A stretch of 64,000 bases of DNA from Eucalyptus grandis. Lineage: Eukaryota; Streptophyta; Magnoliopsida; Myrtales; Myrtaceae. How positions within the stretch are numbered: position 1 is the stretch's first letter; every line of letters begins with the position of its first letter. Made by a program: the position numbers and the translations under genes. The DNA lies in NCBI RefSeq assembly GCF_016545825.1, contig NC_052613.1, positions 5,766,001-5,830,000 of the forward strand, given 5' to 3'. Below the pieces are notes generated by a model. It was not told the origin of the DNA and ran no database searches. It saw only the letters and a list, made by a program, of their open reading frames with translations. This document shows, piece by piece, positions 45,868 through 58,880 of this stretch.

Positions 45868-46545
45868 CCCTAATATTGAAATTGCCTTGCAGTTGCGTAA
45901 CATGTGGTCGTGATATTGTCGACCAGCATCTCCTGCTCCAGAACAGTTTGCGATGCCATTTGATCATCAGTGCGGTAATCTTCAAAGGATTTCTTTCCCA
46001 TGAGGGAGGTCATTGCTCTGGTCCCAATAATCATCCTCAGTACCTTGAGAAGACCGAATTTCATTTCTGTTTGCTTTACAAGTCCCCATGTTACGACCGG
46101 AAAAGAGGGAGAATTCCTTGAGAGTGTACCGGAAGGCAAGACAATTGTGGTAGTTTACAAAATTGGCCAAATACGCGAGCAGGAGCTTGATGTCTTCTTC
46201 GGATGTTAGAGCTAATCTAAACATAACCATATGAAAGTAGCTGATAGAGCCTTGCCCATTTGGCTATAACACCATGATCACTTTCAAAAAAAGATAACTT
46301 ACTGGCAGGACTTGATGGTGAGTCAGTTGGTGAGTCAGTGGAATTGACATCCGCAGTGGTTGAAGCAGAATGTGGGACAACAAAACTTCTGGATAGAAGT
46401 CCTGACGCGACTAGATGAGGATGCCTCGGTATCTTCTCGTCTCCGTCTCCTTGAAGTGGATTGCCTACCTTGGGAGAATTTTAGGCAATTGACATGATGG
46501 GCATAGAATTGGCAAAAGGACAGTAGAAGTAGAAGTGTCAAAAAT
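45868..46545 (-). other. Unrecognised ORF-like stretch, possibly a gene relic
   Basis: Two overlapping minus-strand frames (46230-45982 and 46139-45870) read smoothly into one another in composition (...EEDIKLLLAYLANFV... then ...DQMASQTVLEQEMLVDN...), as if one coding segment had shifted frame near 46000. A further basic, Ser-rich frame lies at 46335-46541. I do not recognise a family. It lies just beyond the end of block B homology and has no copy in A or C. It may be an exon remnant or chance. Confidence 0.25.
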
Positions 46546-48568
46546 TTCGTATGTTACTCATTTTAGTAGCAAAAATTTTCACCTACTCACTTATGTGTCA
46601 AATTGGAGGAAAAACTATTATTTAAGTGTCTTTGGTGAGAATTTCCAACAAAAATATTATGTGGCATTTATAATAAAAAAATTAACTGAGTTGGCATTAT
46701 TTTAAAAAGAAATCTAGTCTACATGGATGTACAAAACAACGTTGCTCAATCCAACCAAGCAAAAACGTCACACACAAGGAAGATTATAGGGCTTAATTGT
46801 CTTCAATGGTGGTTGACCATCACACCACTCTCCCCATCACTATCATTTGCTCACCGTCGCCATTGCTTGCCATCTCTATCACTCTAACTCACTCAAGTTT
46901 GTCATCCTCTCTGAGTTGCTCTAGAGGGAAAAATTAGGGCTCGAAGGCAAAAATTAGGATTTGGGGGGGTGGGCAGCAATTAAGGTTCTTGGTGCAGTTG
47001 TCGAGGACGACAATGCTAGAGGAGAGAATCATGCAATGTGTGGTCCTCAATTTATTTTATTAATTTGGTGCTAGCTTGTTTGCTTTTTGTCCACTAAATG
47101 ACAACCATTGAGTCTTTTTTTAATCAATTAGGTGCAATTGTGGGGACCTCCTTATGAAGTTCTCGTCATTTCTACGTTATGGTCCCATAAGCTTTTTTTT
47201 TTTCTTGGGTGCAGCGTTAGCATGGGGCACATTTTTGTGGCTATTATTGTCTATTATGGTGGGAAATTTGTTATTGGCATCAATAAGTGAGACTATGCTG
47301 GTGAAAAATGAAGATACTATCATTGTTGATGTAAGGAGGTCATCATATATTGATTTCCCAAGGATATAGTGCAACGATTACAATGTAAAAAAAAAAAAAA
47401 AATGTATTATTCTCTTTCTAGGAAGAGCTTGAAGAATGATTTGAGATACTTCCATGATGATAATGGTAGTAAGTATATTGTTCACCATTATCTTCGTGGC
47501 TAGGGAGCTTAAGTGTATGTTAAGAGTTACAGTAATAACAAAGATGATGAGAGCACTCAACTAGAAGAAGTAGGAGATGGAATCGAAGCAAGTACTCAGG
47601 TTATGATGGATCTATTTTAGACCAAAGAGAACAAGAACAGGAGAAGCAAGAGAGGTTTTTTAAATATAAATCAAATTATATGCAATGCATGAGATGCAAT
47701 TTTAATATAAATTACGTCCATATGGATTCTAACTTGAATTAATGACATATCATGCACTTTAAAGTAATCATTGTGCAACCTAATTTTAATGACGAGTAAA
47801 AGAACTATAAATTAATCTAATATGACACAATGACATGAAAATTATGACGTGTGATATTACGATGCCATGGCGATGGGATGACATGGCAACGATGGGGCGG
47901 TAATGATGAAGCTTCTTCTATATGAAATATGCATGTTATTTTTTATGATTTTCTTTTTTAACTAAATTAGAAAACTACCTAAAATTATGTGATTACCTCA
48001 TTTAAACTAAGAAATAATTTATATTACATCCTATTCTAAGTAATTTCCTAAATTATTATATGGTTCCTAAATATGCAATTTTCAATGCAATATATTTTAA
48101 CATGGAGAGAAGAATATTTTGAGTACTAAAAGTTATATACTGCTCTCACTTTAGTGTCAAATTTTTTTTTTCACATGACTTATGTGCCACCTTTATAAAA
48201 TAAAAATAAAAAAATCACGAGCCAACTTCAATCTTGGTTATCATAAAATCTAACGTTGTCATATTTTATTAATTTCTTAATCCCAGGTGGCTTGCTAGAG
48301 TATTTTAGTCAGTATAGAACCCCTAAATGACGTCGTCTAAAAGTTGTAAATAGTGATAATTTGAGTATCAAATTTTGCTTAAAATGATCACTTTAGTGCT
48401 AATCGTTGTTAAAAAGTGATCACTTCAGTACCAAGCATGCCACGTGAAAATGCCACATGGACCGGGTTCTTTTAAATAAAATGCCAAGTCATATAGAAAT
48501 TATAAAAGCCATGTATTATTTTGTGTCATAATTTCTTGTCATTCTTCGATTTGGCACTTAAATGCGCG
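46546..48568. other. Unduplicated AT-rich non-coding DNA
   Basis: No gene was recognised. Around 46550-46700 and 48110-48440, phrases such as tgtggcattt and actttagtgctaa look like arms of decayed foldbacks. No boundaries could be fixed. Confidence 0.35.
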
Positions 48569-49080
48569 CATGACAACCATTCTGTTCTCAAAATAGTTTC
48601 TGGAACAGAAATAGATTTTTCTATTTCTATTTCTAAAAGAGTTTCTAAGCAAAAATAACCGTTTGAGAACAATACAAAATTTCTACTCTAAAAATAGAAA
48701 ACTCGTTTGATAACGACACAAAATGTCTTCATTTCGGATGACGGCGGGGGCCACCGGTTGGCGGCCGGCGATCGATGACCGACGGCCGGCGTCGACGACC
48801 GGCAACCTGCAGCGGTGAGGGTCAGCAGGCGGCAGGCGACCGATGGACGGTGGTCGGCGGCAATGGATGAAGGACCGGTTGACGAACGATGAAAAAAAAT
48901 TTTATTTCTCATTTCTGTTCTAGAAATAGAGAAGTAGAAAATTTTAGCTTCTGATTTCTATTCTAAACCTATTTTTGGAATAGAAATCTATTCCAGAAAT
49001 AGAAAAACTGAATAAGTTTATCAAACGGATTTTTATTCCGAAAGTGTCCGGAATAGAAATTCTGGTTTGTCATGCACCCC
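48569..49080. mobile_element. Foldback element with GC-rich core
   Basis: The left GCATGACAACCATTCTGTTCTC and the right inverse of GCATGACAAACCAGAATTTCT form the ends. TAA occurs next to each end. AT-rich arms rich in tctatttct/agaaatag surround a GC-rich core (about 48735-48890) of cggccggcgatcgatgaccg-type words. It belongs to the same family as 10594-11045 and 43580-44245. Confidence 0.6.
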
Positions 49081-50859
49081 CTAAGTTAACCAACGAAAAC
49101 TTTTGGCACAAAAATGATTACCGTACACAACTTTTGTCATTTGTAGTGTTCATATGCCTCCTAACATGCAATGCAATCTTTTTAATTTTTCCATAATAAG
49201 CATATTTCTTAAATTAATGACATGCAATAAAAGCTCATATAATTTAAATATTCACCACTCTCAAAATATGAAACGAATGTAATCAGGAATCTGATCTTAT
49301 GTCTTAAAAATCAAATTCTGGATTATATGCAGGATTCAATAAGGGGAATTTCCTCTTTGAAAATGATTATATATTTGAATCAAATCAAGGTTAGAATCGA
49401 TATATTACAATTCAAGTAATATATGTGAAGGGTTTTGCTAGTATTACAGTCTTTAGGTACTTGAGAATAATAGTATATTGTGAGTCATAAATTCTTGAAA
49501 AAGTGGGTCTCACGAGAATTTGTAATTATTTGTGATTTGATTTTTTGTGATCTAGTATATATTATTATTCTTATAGTACATTAAACATTGTTACACAATC
49601 ATTTCTCATATTAGATTGATTTAAGAGAATTACTTAAATTGCTTGTTGATTTGAACGAGACCGATGGCAATGACTGGCGAGTGGCGGCACAAGGACCAAC
49701 GTAGGGAATAGCAACGGTTAAGGGCTACGATTGTAGTGAGGCAACAATAGGGAGGAGGTTCTGGCAAGGCAACAAGGCGGCTGAGCAAGCTGTGGGAAAG
49801 TGGCCGATGAGAGTGGTGACGATGTGACCGGACTTATGGCGAACTCGGCTGTGAGGAATGTTAGACGAGACGGCAGCGCCCTGTGAAACCTGGAATTCCG
49901 GAATCACACCGAAACTTGGCTGAGGAAAACCGATGTGTTGTAGCTACTGCAGCCCCAGGAAGTCTGCAAAAACAAGGGAAAATTCGGCTGCGTCTGTGAT
50001 GGCTCACAGCGCGGTGAAGGAACTCTGATTTGCCGGCGACATTGAAGAGTCGGGCTGGGTCTTCACGACTGCAACAGCGAGTCACGAAGGCTTGGTGTGA
50101 ACTCAATGTGCAGTCAGAAGTTGCTTCGCACGCGTATGGCCTCTCCTTTTCTGTGGTCAACGTTAGTGTTCTGAATGCGTCTTTCTCCGTGTCCTCCTAT
50201 AGCCAACGTCCTCTCTGTATGAACGTGTCTTTGTCTCTTCGCTAAGGTGAATGTGTGGTGAGGGTCCATCGTTTGCTTTTTTATATGCCAAAAGCTTTCC
50301 CCTTCTGCGTATTGTTCCCGTTACTTTTTTCTTCTTTTCTAAATCATGGAGAAAATAATGATGAGTAGATAGTGGAGAGTGATTTTGCAGAGGAAATTTT
50401 CCTTTTTGTGTTTCTTTATTATATAATGATCTTTTGTCTTTTCTTCAATTCCTGCCATCCTCGCCCCTCACACTGGACTTAACGTTGCCCAACTTCAAGC
50501 GTATCCCCAATTTCCTTTGCTCAGCTATAAAGAGAAATTCTATCTTATTCAATATAAGATAAGCAAAAAGAAATGTATGGCTCTTGAGTTTAAAAAGAAT
50601 CATCTCATTTCTTGTGCATTTTTGGGGATTGCATTTCCTCTTATTGATATGGACTCTTTTCGATCAAAGTCCATAACTCATAATTCATGGATTGAATGAA
50701 CACTCATCCCACGTTTTAGTAACCATAGTTAGTTTCATCAAAGAAGGAACATTGAAAAATTGAATATCCTATGCAGAAAACAAAAATTTGCATAATGTTA
50801 GTGAGAAATAATCTTTATTTTTAGAAGTGAAACACTTCAAACAACGCTATAATACCTAT
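49081..50859. other. Unduplicated non-coding DNA
   Basis: No gene was recognised. A GC-richer stretch at 49640-50250 has an open minus-strand frame (49861-50160, 99 codons, Cys/Arg-rich) with no known domain. It could be an LTR/UTR segment of a retroelement. Confidence 0.35.
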
Positions 50860-52365
50860 TATTAGAGCTAACAATACAACTTAAAGGGGGATGAATACGT
50901 TGTATGGGAACTATGAAGAACTTTTGTAGAATAAAATAAGTTAAACTTCAACATAGCATGATCATATCATAGATATCAAATCTGCCTGCTGCTGATGAAC
51001 AGATAGTGATGATAGTAAACACGTAATGCTGATAATGAAAAAATAGAAGATGGCACATAGAGATTGATAGTGGTTGGCTTTACCCCCAATCCTACATCCA
51101 CTCTCTATGATTAAGAGCCAAAAGAAGGCTAGAATCCACTAGTAATTTTCAAGACAAGTTACAATCAACACACTCTTGTACACTTGCTCTTATCATGATT
51201 ACAAATAATATGAACACTATAAAGAGAATAATTAGCAATACACAGCACCGATAGAGCAAAGGAGAACACACAAAAGCATTAGACTTATTTTATTCGTTTC
51301 CACTCAACCCCACTATCTCTCTTGGATTGAATTAATAACCATCCAACCTTAGATAATAAAATGTCTCTTCAATGCTCAAAATCATTAGAACATCTCTCTA
51401 ACGGTGGCAATGTCTCGAAACAATGTCAGTCTGCTTTTTTCAAAGTTTGTCTCTAGCTCAGAATTGTCAAAATTGCTGTAATTCAACTCTAGTGGTCCTT
51501 TCGCCAATTCCAAACCTTTGTAATGGCGTTTTCATCTTGAACAATGTTCCAATAAGATGAGCACGTGACCAACATCTTCCAAGACTTGATATCAGTATGA
51601 CTCATTACCCGTAATCAAGACGTGCTCTTTATTGTCAGCTGTATTATTATCAGCTGTTGGTGCTATCCACAGTCACACTATATGGATTGACTTGTGATCA
51701 ATCATCCAATAATTCTTCTAAGTAAGTCAGCTTCCAAAGACTTTTAGTTGGTAACTCTTAAGAATCATGAAATCCTCATCCTATTAGACTTGTTCTTGTC
51801 TTGTCGATGTCTTCATCAATCTTCACTAAACTCACACAACTCATAAGTATCATCATAGTCTTCTGTCTCATCTAATTAAGGCAACTGGTCTTGCCAACAA
51901 TCCGCTACTTTCGATAACAATCCGTTGTTCATGATAATGATCAAATCTTCTATCTTCTAGTCCTTCCGAGCGTATTGGTGATTATGACTCTACTAAGTTG
52001 TTCGCCTCCATGGTCCTTCCCATCTTTATTGAACATTCTCATTTTAGGCTTTTTCATGATCATCAGGTCCATCCAACTATTCATCGATCTCGGTACCTCC
52101 AAGTCATCATGAACGTCCTCGTTCTTCTCGATGTGTTCACCATCAATCAAGGTTTTTTCAAATGTTCACCTCATCTCAAGGTCCTTCTAACTTGTAGATA
52201 TCTTGATGTTCAATATCTTGTTCACCTTTGATATCAGCAATGATCCTTCAATATCAGAAGACAATTCTTGACGATGACAAAGCACTCCTCATAGTAGCTC
52301 ACCAAGTATTAATTACAACATCATTTGCATATTGACTTGTGCATATATCACCCAATACGCATATT
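50860..52365 (-). mobile_element. Probable solo or fragmentary Copia-type LTR, minus strand
   Basis: Read on the minus strand, the 3' part contains acgtattcatccccctttaag followed by ttgttagctctaa. This resembles the polypyrimidine end of SIRE/Maximus-like LTRs, where a 'tattcaccccc' block precedes the LTR end. Upstream is an AG-rich, ORF-free stretch of about 1.4 kb typical of such LTRs. No second LTR or coding region is present and the termini were not resolved. Confidence 0.35.
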
Positions 52366-52489
52366 AGTAAATTTTGATTATTGAATCATCTTCAAAACAA
52401 TATAGGGATTTTCTCAATAAATACCAGCTTCCTTCCAGATGGAAAATATTTGATTTTGATATTTCATTCTCAGATGCCATTTATAAAAA

Positions 52490-53802
52490 GGGATAAGTGT
52501 TCCAGAAGTCCTACAACTTGTCACGAAAGTGCATTTCAGTCCTAAAACTTGCAAAAAGTGCATTTAAGTCCTAAAACTTGTCAAATTGTTTCAAACGAGT
52601 CCTAAGATCGACGCCGTTAGCCTTTTCCGTTAAATATGCTGACGTGGCATTTTAAATAATTTTTTTATCTTCCACGTGTATTTTTTAATTATTTTTTAAT
52701 TATTTTTAAAAAAATTAGATTTAAAAACTAAAAATCAAATTTATTCATTTTATCTTATTTTTACCAAAACTTAAAAAAAAAAAAGTTAAAATATTTATTA
52801 AAAAAAAAAAAAAAACAGCGGCTCCTCCCCGCCGCCGCCGCCGCCCATCGCCGGAGGGGGCAGCGACGGTCGCCGGCTCGGCGGGGGTAGCCGGGCCTCG
52901 CCGGCCCCAGGGCGAGGGCCGGCGACGTCGCCCGCCCGGGCGAGGCCTCGTCGGCCCTCGCCGGCGAGGATCGCCAGACTGGCGAGCCTCGCCGCCCCGG
53001 CGAGGGCGACGAGGCTCGCCAGGGCGGGCGACGCCCGCGCCCCGTGAGGGCGGCGACGACACCTAGGGCGACGGCCGCCGCTGGGCCCCGCGAGGGCGGC
53101 GGCCAGATCTGGGCACCCGCACTGTAGCCGAGCGAGGGTGCCCGATTTGGGCCCATTGGCCCTCGCGGGGCCGGGCGGCCGCCGCCCCGGGTGAGTCGCC
53201 GCCGGCCCTCACGGGGGCCGGCGACCGTCGCCCGCCCCGGGCGAGGCCTCGTCGGCCCTCGCTCGGGCCCGGCGAGGCTCGCCAGAGCTGGCGATCCTCG
53301 CCGGCCCCGAGCGGGGGGCCGACGAGGCCTCGCCTGGGCCGGCGACGGTCGCCGGCCCTCGCCCGGGGCCGGCGAGGCCCGCCACCCCGCCTGGGCCGGC
53401 GACCGTCGCCCGGCTCCGGCGACGGGCGGCGGCGGCCGCGGTGACTGGGAGAAGAGCCGCATGGTCGCCCGGTAATTTTTTTTAATAATTTTAAAAATAA
53501 ATTTTTTAACTTTTCTTTTTAGTTTTTGTTGAAAATAGGATAAGAATAAATTTAATTTTTTAGTTTTTAAATCTATATATATTTTTTAAAATTAATAAAA
53601 AATAATTAAAAAATACACGTGGAAAATAAAAAAATTATTTAAAATGACACGTCAGCATATTTAACGGAAAAGGCTAACGGCGTCGATCTTAGGACTCGTT
53701 TGAAACAATTTGACAAGTTTTAGGACTTAAATGCACTTTTTGCAAGTTTTAGATGAAATGCACTTTCGTGACAAGTTATAGGAATTCTGGAACACTTATC
53801 CC
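52490..53802. mobile_element. 1.3-kb Mutator-like foldback with CpG-rich palindromic core
   Basis: It starts GGGATAAGTGTTCCAGAA and ends with the inverse GGGATAAGTGTTCCAGAA. The arms of roughly 310 bp match almost base for base and include acgccgttagccttttccg and its inverse. TTATAAAAA flanks it on both sides (52481-52489, 53803-53811), a 9-bp duplication as in Mutator-like elements. The core (about 52815-53472) is extremely GC- and CpG-rich and itself contains inverted segments (52942-52994 against 53270-53332). Long open frames in the core reflect base composition only. Near-identical arms indicate recent insertion. Confidence 0.88.
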
Positions 53803-54154
53803 TTATAAAAATCAACATCAAAAGAAGGAAATCCTCTGAATCGCTGGGATTCAGCACATCACATGTCTATAATAGAGGACTTCTGGAAAGGGAGTTTCTC
53901 CCCTCTTGGATGAGGAAAACAACATTGAAGAAGTTGTGAAATCTGAAAATGATAATTAAAGCAAGGACACAGGGGACATCGTCCCAATAATCTCTAGCGT
54001 AGTTTTGAAGTTTGAAATAGCAACTGTCACAGAGTTTGTCGTCTCGTAATTTGTCAAATAAGCAATGTAATCCGTAGGAAAGTATTTGGGATTTCCAAAA
54101 ATCATGTGAGCTAAAAAGTGGAAAATGAATAGAACTTTGAGGTCAAGGGTTTAG
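53803..54154. other. Non-coding spacer
   Basis: It includes the right copy of the 9-bp target duplication. Nothing else was recognised. Confidence 0.5.
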
Positions 54155-54543
54155 GGTGCATTTGGTTCAGTATTTCTAATGGGCTTTTAGTCTCCAAAGC
54201 CCCTTGAGGAAATGCTGGATCGTTTGGCAATCATTTTGAAGTAGCTTTCAAATAAAAGTCAAGATAGGAAGGCTGAAAGCTCAATGCTAGTAGGGACTAA
54301 CTTTAAGCTTTCAGCACTTGGCCAAATACTAAAACTTATTTTTTCTTCTAAAACTATCCTTTACTCATTCTTCAAATTTCTAATTTTTCCATCGTTATTA
54401 TATTTTAAAATACCAAAATAATGAAAAAAATCAAATATATATAATGCTAAATATATATGTATATATATTTCGTCTTTTTCAAAAATTATTTATATATTTG
54501 TTTTTTTAGTATTATTGTCAAAATTTATATTTAAAAAGTTGCA

Positions 54544-54611
<68 letters not shown>

Positions 54612-54900
54612 TTCAATTTAAAAAAAAATTAAAAAATTCAAACAAAGGGTTTGGTCTTTTTTTAAAAAAAAAATTATATATGTATTCGATTTTTTTAGTA
54701 TTATCGTCAAAATTTATATTTAAAAAGTTGCATACATTATTTTTTTTTTCAATTTTAAACAAATAAAAATAACTAATAGTAATCATCCAAAGAGCTTTTC
54801 AAATGTGTTATTATACCAAACATCATTTCTCTTAAAGTTGCTTTTCAAAGTATAGTTTACCAAACGGTCTTTACATTTGTTTAAAGTCCTTTAGGCTAAA
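54155..54900. mobile_element. Nested foldback-like elements with an ATT microsatellite
   Basis: The left end GGGTGCATTTGGTTCAGTA matches the family at 5038/39104. Inside it, gatcgtttggcaatcattttg on the left and the inverse of gaccgtttggtaaactatac on the right form a second inverted pair. The interior is strongly AT-rich. Confidence 0.45.
54545..54608. repeat. (ATT)21 microsatellite
   Basis: An uninterrupted trinucleotide run; the poly-Ile frame across it is not a gene. Confidence 0.9.
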
Positions 54901-56434
54901 CTGTTATGTATTTTTCTAATGAGCTTTTAAAATAGAACGAAGAAGAAAGGAGGATAAAAATCAAATCTTGGCCAATCTTACCCTTCTCCAAATAGAGCAA
55001 CAATTTAGAGGACAACGATCCGAAAAGTTATGATTTGTAATGATGACAATTGGTCAATCGTGTTGATTGAAGTGACGTGTCAAAATCCTACAACGTGGAG
55101 GGAAATAGTCGTCATAGCGTGGAGTATGAAGCGTTAGAGGTACAATACGCACCCTGTACTATCCAAAGGGAAAATACTTGTTTGTTTTTGAATATTTAAA
55201 AGAATCAAAATCACATTTAATTATTTTAAAAGGAGGCATATATTTACACCAACAATTAACCAATTCATTGACACAAGTGGGCGCGTGACTAAATCGCAAG
55301 TAATTATCAGACACGTGAAACATTGTCGATGACTATAAGAACCGTTATCAATATTAATGTACGTCAATGACCATGAATCGACTGTCGATAAATGAGGGTG
55401 TGTGGTGAAGATTATCATGGCAAAGTTAATTGGCAAAGATATCCATTAAAAGGGATGATAGGTTACCGATTAAGACATCAAATGAAGATTGCAAATGTGG
55501 AGGGCGCCCAGATTTAATTATAGTGTTTCGAATTTGGAACCATTGGTGAATAGGGCAATGAAATCCAGCAAATTGTGGAGGAAATATTAATATGGCAGCA
55601 AATACGCACAGGGGATCAAGAAGCGATCTTAAGGGAGCATCCACCTAAAGATAAGATCATGCCATCATGAAAATATAGGGGCAAGACTTTCGGTGAAAGC
55701 ATGGCAACGGCTATGGAAAGAACTGCTCTTGAGAGGTTATGTCGTGAGCCTTACGAATACTAGTGTTCGTCTACTGGATGCCTCCTCTACACATAAACAA
55801 ACATGTTATCTTTTAATTCATGTACCACTGTAAGTTTTAGACCCACATCACCAATATCTTTGCTGCAATTCTCTGGTGTTTCATCGCAAATTAAATTTGG
55901 ACATCACATCTTTATATTCTCAAGTTTTGTCGTCAATTGAATTCCAACGAAGTTTGTGTATTATCTATCCCATGTGACGTAAAGCTTTTTCCTTGTACAC
56001 TTGTGATATTTCTCGTCTGAAATCGCCACGAAATCTGTCTCCTCTAATAAACATTGAAGAATGATTTTGGTGAAAAGTTTTTTGTTGTAGGGTCGAATGG
56101 GGGCCAAACATTTCTTTAACATTTTTCTCAAAGACTTCACTCTAATTTCAGGTAATGTCCAGAAAGTAAGGGTGATTGGTTCAAGCTTTTCTATGATTAA
56201 AGTGTTGCTAGATTGGGGCACGAACGTCAAAAGTCTTCCGAGGTATTGTGACTTTCGTTTCATCGGAGTCATCCACCATGTGGAGGCAAAAGTCTTTGCG
56301 GTTGTTCGCTTTTTTAACAATTCCCTCCAAAGGCAGGGCTGCCGAATCGCCTACGGAGGATGACTCAAAAGCGTTTGATTGACTAGACTTATCTTCATCG
56401 GATGCATTAAAAAAATCTCGCTTGTTAGGGACAT
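54901..56434. other. Unduplicated non-coding DNA
   Basis: No gene was recognised. A minus-strand frame at 55961-56320 (119 codons) and an overlapping plus-strand frame show no known domain; block C homology starts just beyond. Confidence 0.35.
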
Positions 56435-57465
56435 AATTTTTGTTGAAAACTAATTAAAAGTGCAAAAGACTCATAATAAAGTAGAGTTTCCTTGAACTAA
56501 CCCACTAAATACAATTGGAGAACCCTCTTCATGATCACTTCTGCCCATAACAAAGAAGCACAGAGACCAACGTGAAAACTACCGTAAGAAACCCCAAAGA
56601 ATTGTCTTCCTTCTCACGTGTGAAAATGACAAAAGATCCTCCACCTCGAAGGGCTCAATTTTCTTGCACGGCATGTTTGAAAAAACAGGACATCTAGTGA
56701 GGGATTGTTTTGTAAATTTTAGGGATGAACTTCGATCCTAGAATTTCTCCCCGACATGCATCAGTACGCTTTCCAAAATGAAAAATTCCTACGTCCGCAC
56801 CAAATAAAATAAAATAAAAAATCGAAAAATCCCTCGACCTAGCCCGTTACTCTCGCAGGTGACTCTGGCCGATTTGCTCACTCCCTCGTCCGATTGCGAC
56901 ACCGTTTTCATCATTGAACTCACATGATGAGCTTTACGTACCCAACTTTTCTCTAGTAATCTTTGAAAAATAGTTCAATATTCGCTAATTTCATGGTTGT
57001 GTACCTATATTCCTATTAGTTCGGCCTCATGGAAAATCTGTGCTCTCTGGAAATCGCACATGGAGATTGCCCGGAAAAAAGAAAGATTTTCAGCTTTATT
57101 TAAAACAATAAAACATAGAATTGAATTATTTCTCCGACCAAAAAAAAAAAAAAAAAAACAAAGAAAAGAAGATATGAGTATGATCTGACTCTCAGTCTGT
57201 AGATGCTCAGCTCGATTTCATAAGGCTCTCCTGTATCATCTAATGGAATGAACTGTACCAACACGTGTGGCGCGACAAGTCGCGACAGCGATGAAAAGCA
57301 AATACATAAGCTGGAAAGGTGATCCGGAAAGCGGAAGTCACTGCAATTCGTCGACGCCCACATCGCCTGGAGGGAGGCGATAGGGTTGATACCGGCATAG
57401 ACCCTAGTGTCCAAAACTGGAGAAAGCCACTAGCGTAGGATCAAGAAAAAGCATGCTAAACTTTT

Positions 57466-58274
57466 GGCTCGGTACGGAAAATGTGACAATTTTGATTTTT
57501 TTATTATTACTTTTTCTTTTTTCTTCTCTTCCTCTTTCTTTTTCTTCTACTTTGGCCAATCGTTAACCACGGCAATAGCTGACAATTAGCTGGGGCAAAA
57601 GAAAAAAATGATTAGAAATTGGATTTTTAAAAATATTTAAAGATTTGATTTAAAATATATATATTTTTATAAGAATGAATATTTCATTAATCAAGGATCT
57701 CGAGCCCGAGCCCTAACTACTCATGTATGGTCTTTGTGAACTCGAGCTTGAGTACTAGGGACTAGAGCTCGAGCTTTAGAGCTTGAACCCAACCTTTATG
57801 GGTGCAAGCTCTCAAGCACTAGGAGTTCGAATCCAACCTTGATGGACCCAAGCATATGTGTCGAGAGTCTAGGAACTAGGGTTCCGAGCTTAGCCTCAAT
57901 GGACCTAGGACTAGTCTTGATGGACTTGTACCCATGTGCTAGAGGCTTGGTACCGACCTCAATGGGCCTCTTGATGGACCCAACCCAAGTCTTGGAGATT
58001 CGAGGACCAGTGTTAAGGTTCCCGTGTTTAAATGTAGAGTTTTAGGTCCAAACGCCAATACCTAAATATAGTTTGAAAATGTTTTTCAAATTTTTCAAAG
58101 AGAAAATTATTTTCTTGAATTTAAGCATAAGTTTTCATTGACCAAGAAAACATTTTTCGTTGACCCATTTCCTAAGTGAATTGAGCGCCAAAAAATAAGG
58201 AAAATGTTCTCATGGAACAGAGCAAGTGAATTGAGCGCAAAAAAATAAGGAAAATGTTCTCATGGAACAGAGCC
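57466..58274. mobile_element. C-specific foldback with degenerate core
   Basis: GGCTCGGTACGGAAAATG on the left and the inverse of GGCTCTGTTCCATGAGAAC on the right bracket an insertion absent from A (near 8475) and B (near 41420). The core at about 57690-58060 repeats gatggaccca, gagcttgag and ctagggact variants. Part of the right arm resembles the nested element at 5437-6203. Confidence 0.5.
58174..58273. repeat. 50-bp direct tandem duplication
   Basis: Two adjacent 50-bp copies start aagtgaattgagcgc and end catggaacagagc. They differ at one base. They lie at the right end of the foldback, so its terminus is duplicated. Confidence 0.9.
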
Positions 58275-58880
58275 TTTAATTCAAATATCTTAGTTGTTTA
58301 AACAAAACTCCTATTGAGAAAAAAAAAAAGGCAACCCCCCACCCCCCTTCTTCTCCCTCTTCTTTTGCAAGGCCGATGTTTTTGACTCCAGCACGAGTTC
58401 CCCCTTTTTTCGACTCATTTAAGTTTGTCGCGAAGCTTCACAAAATAAAAATAGAAAATAATGAGGTAAAAGGAACATTTAACAGTCCATTATGTTCCAA
58501 AGGAAAGATTTTCTGTTATGTGATATTGGTCATAGTCAATTGAGAAATTTCTTTGTATGTATTATAGGTAGCCTATGATGTCATAATTCCCATCGCTCGT
58601 TTGTTATTCTTGTATGATACCTCGTCGAAATAAACCTATAATGGAAGTTCAAGTAAAAATAAGCCTTGTTAAAAACTCGTCAAGAGATCGCACCCTTCTT
58701 TCGTGTGTTTCATTTCTTCTTTTCTTTTTTTTCTTTTTTTGCGATATTTATATAATGTAACTATAGGTTTGGAGTTTACAATATTTAAAAGTATTAATTT
58801 TTTATGACAAAATTAAGAAGCATGGTAGGTGAGATGCGAAAGAAAAGAACACATCCGTGGGCGCATGTATAGTTGCAAAA

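Noticed and set aside
52761..53462. Long minus-strand frame rich in Pro, Arg, Ala and Gly (233 codons)
   Set aside because: It lies in the GC-rich core of a foldback, where stop codons are rare by composition. Both strands are open, and it ends in poly-Phe from a T tract.
54515..54766. Poly-Ile frame
   Set aside because: It is a translation of an ATT microsatellite.
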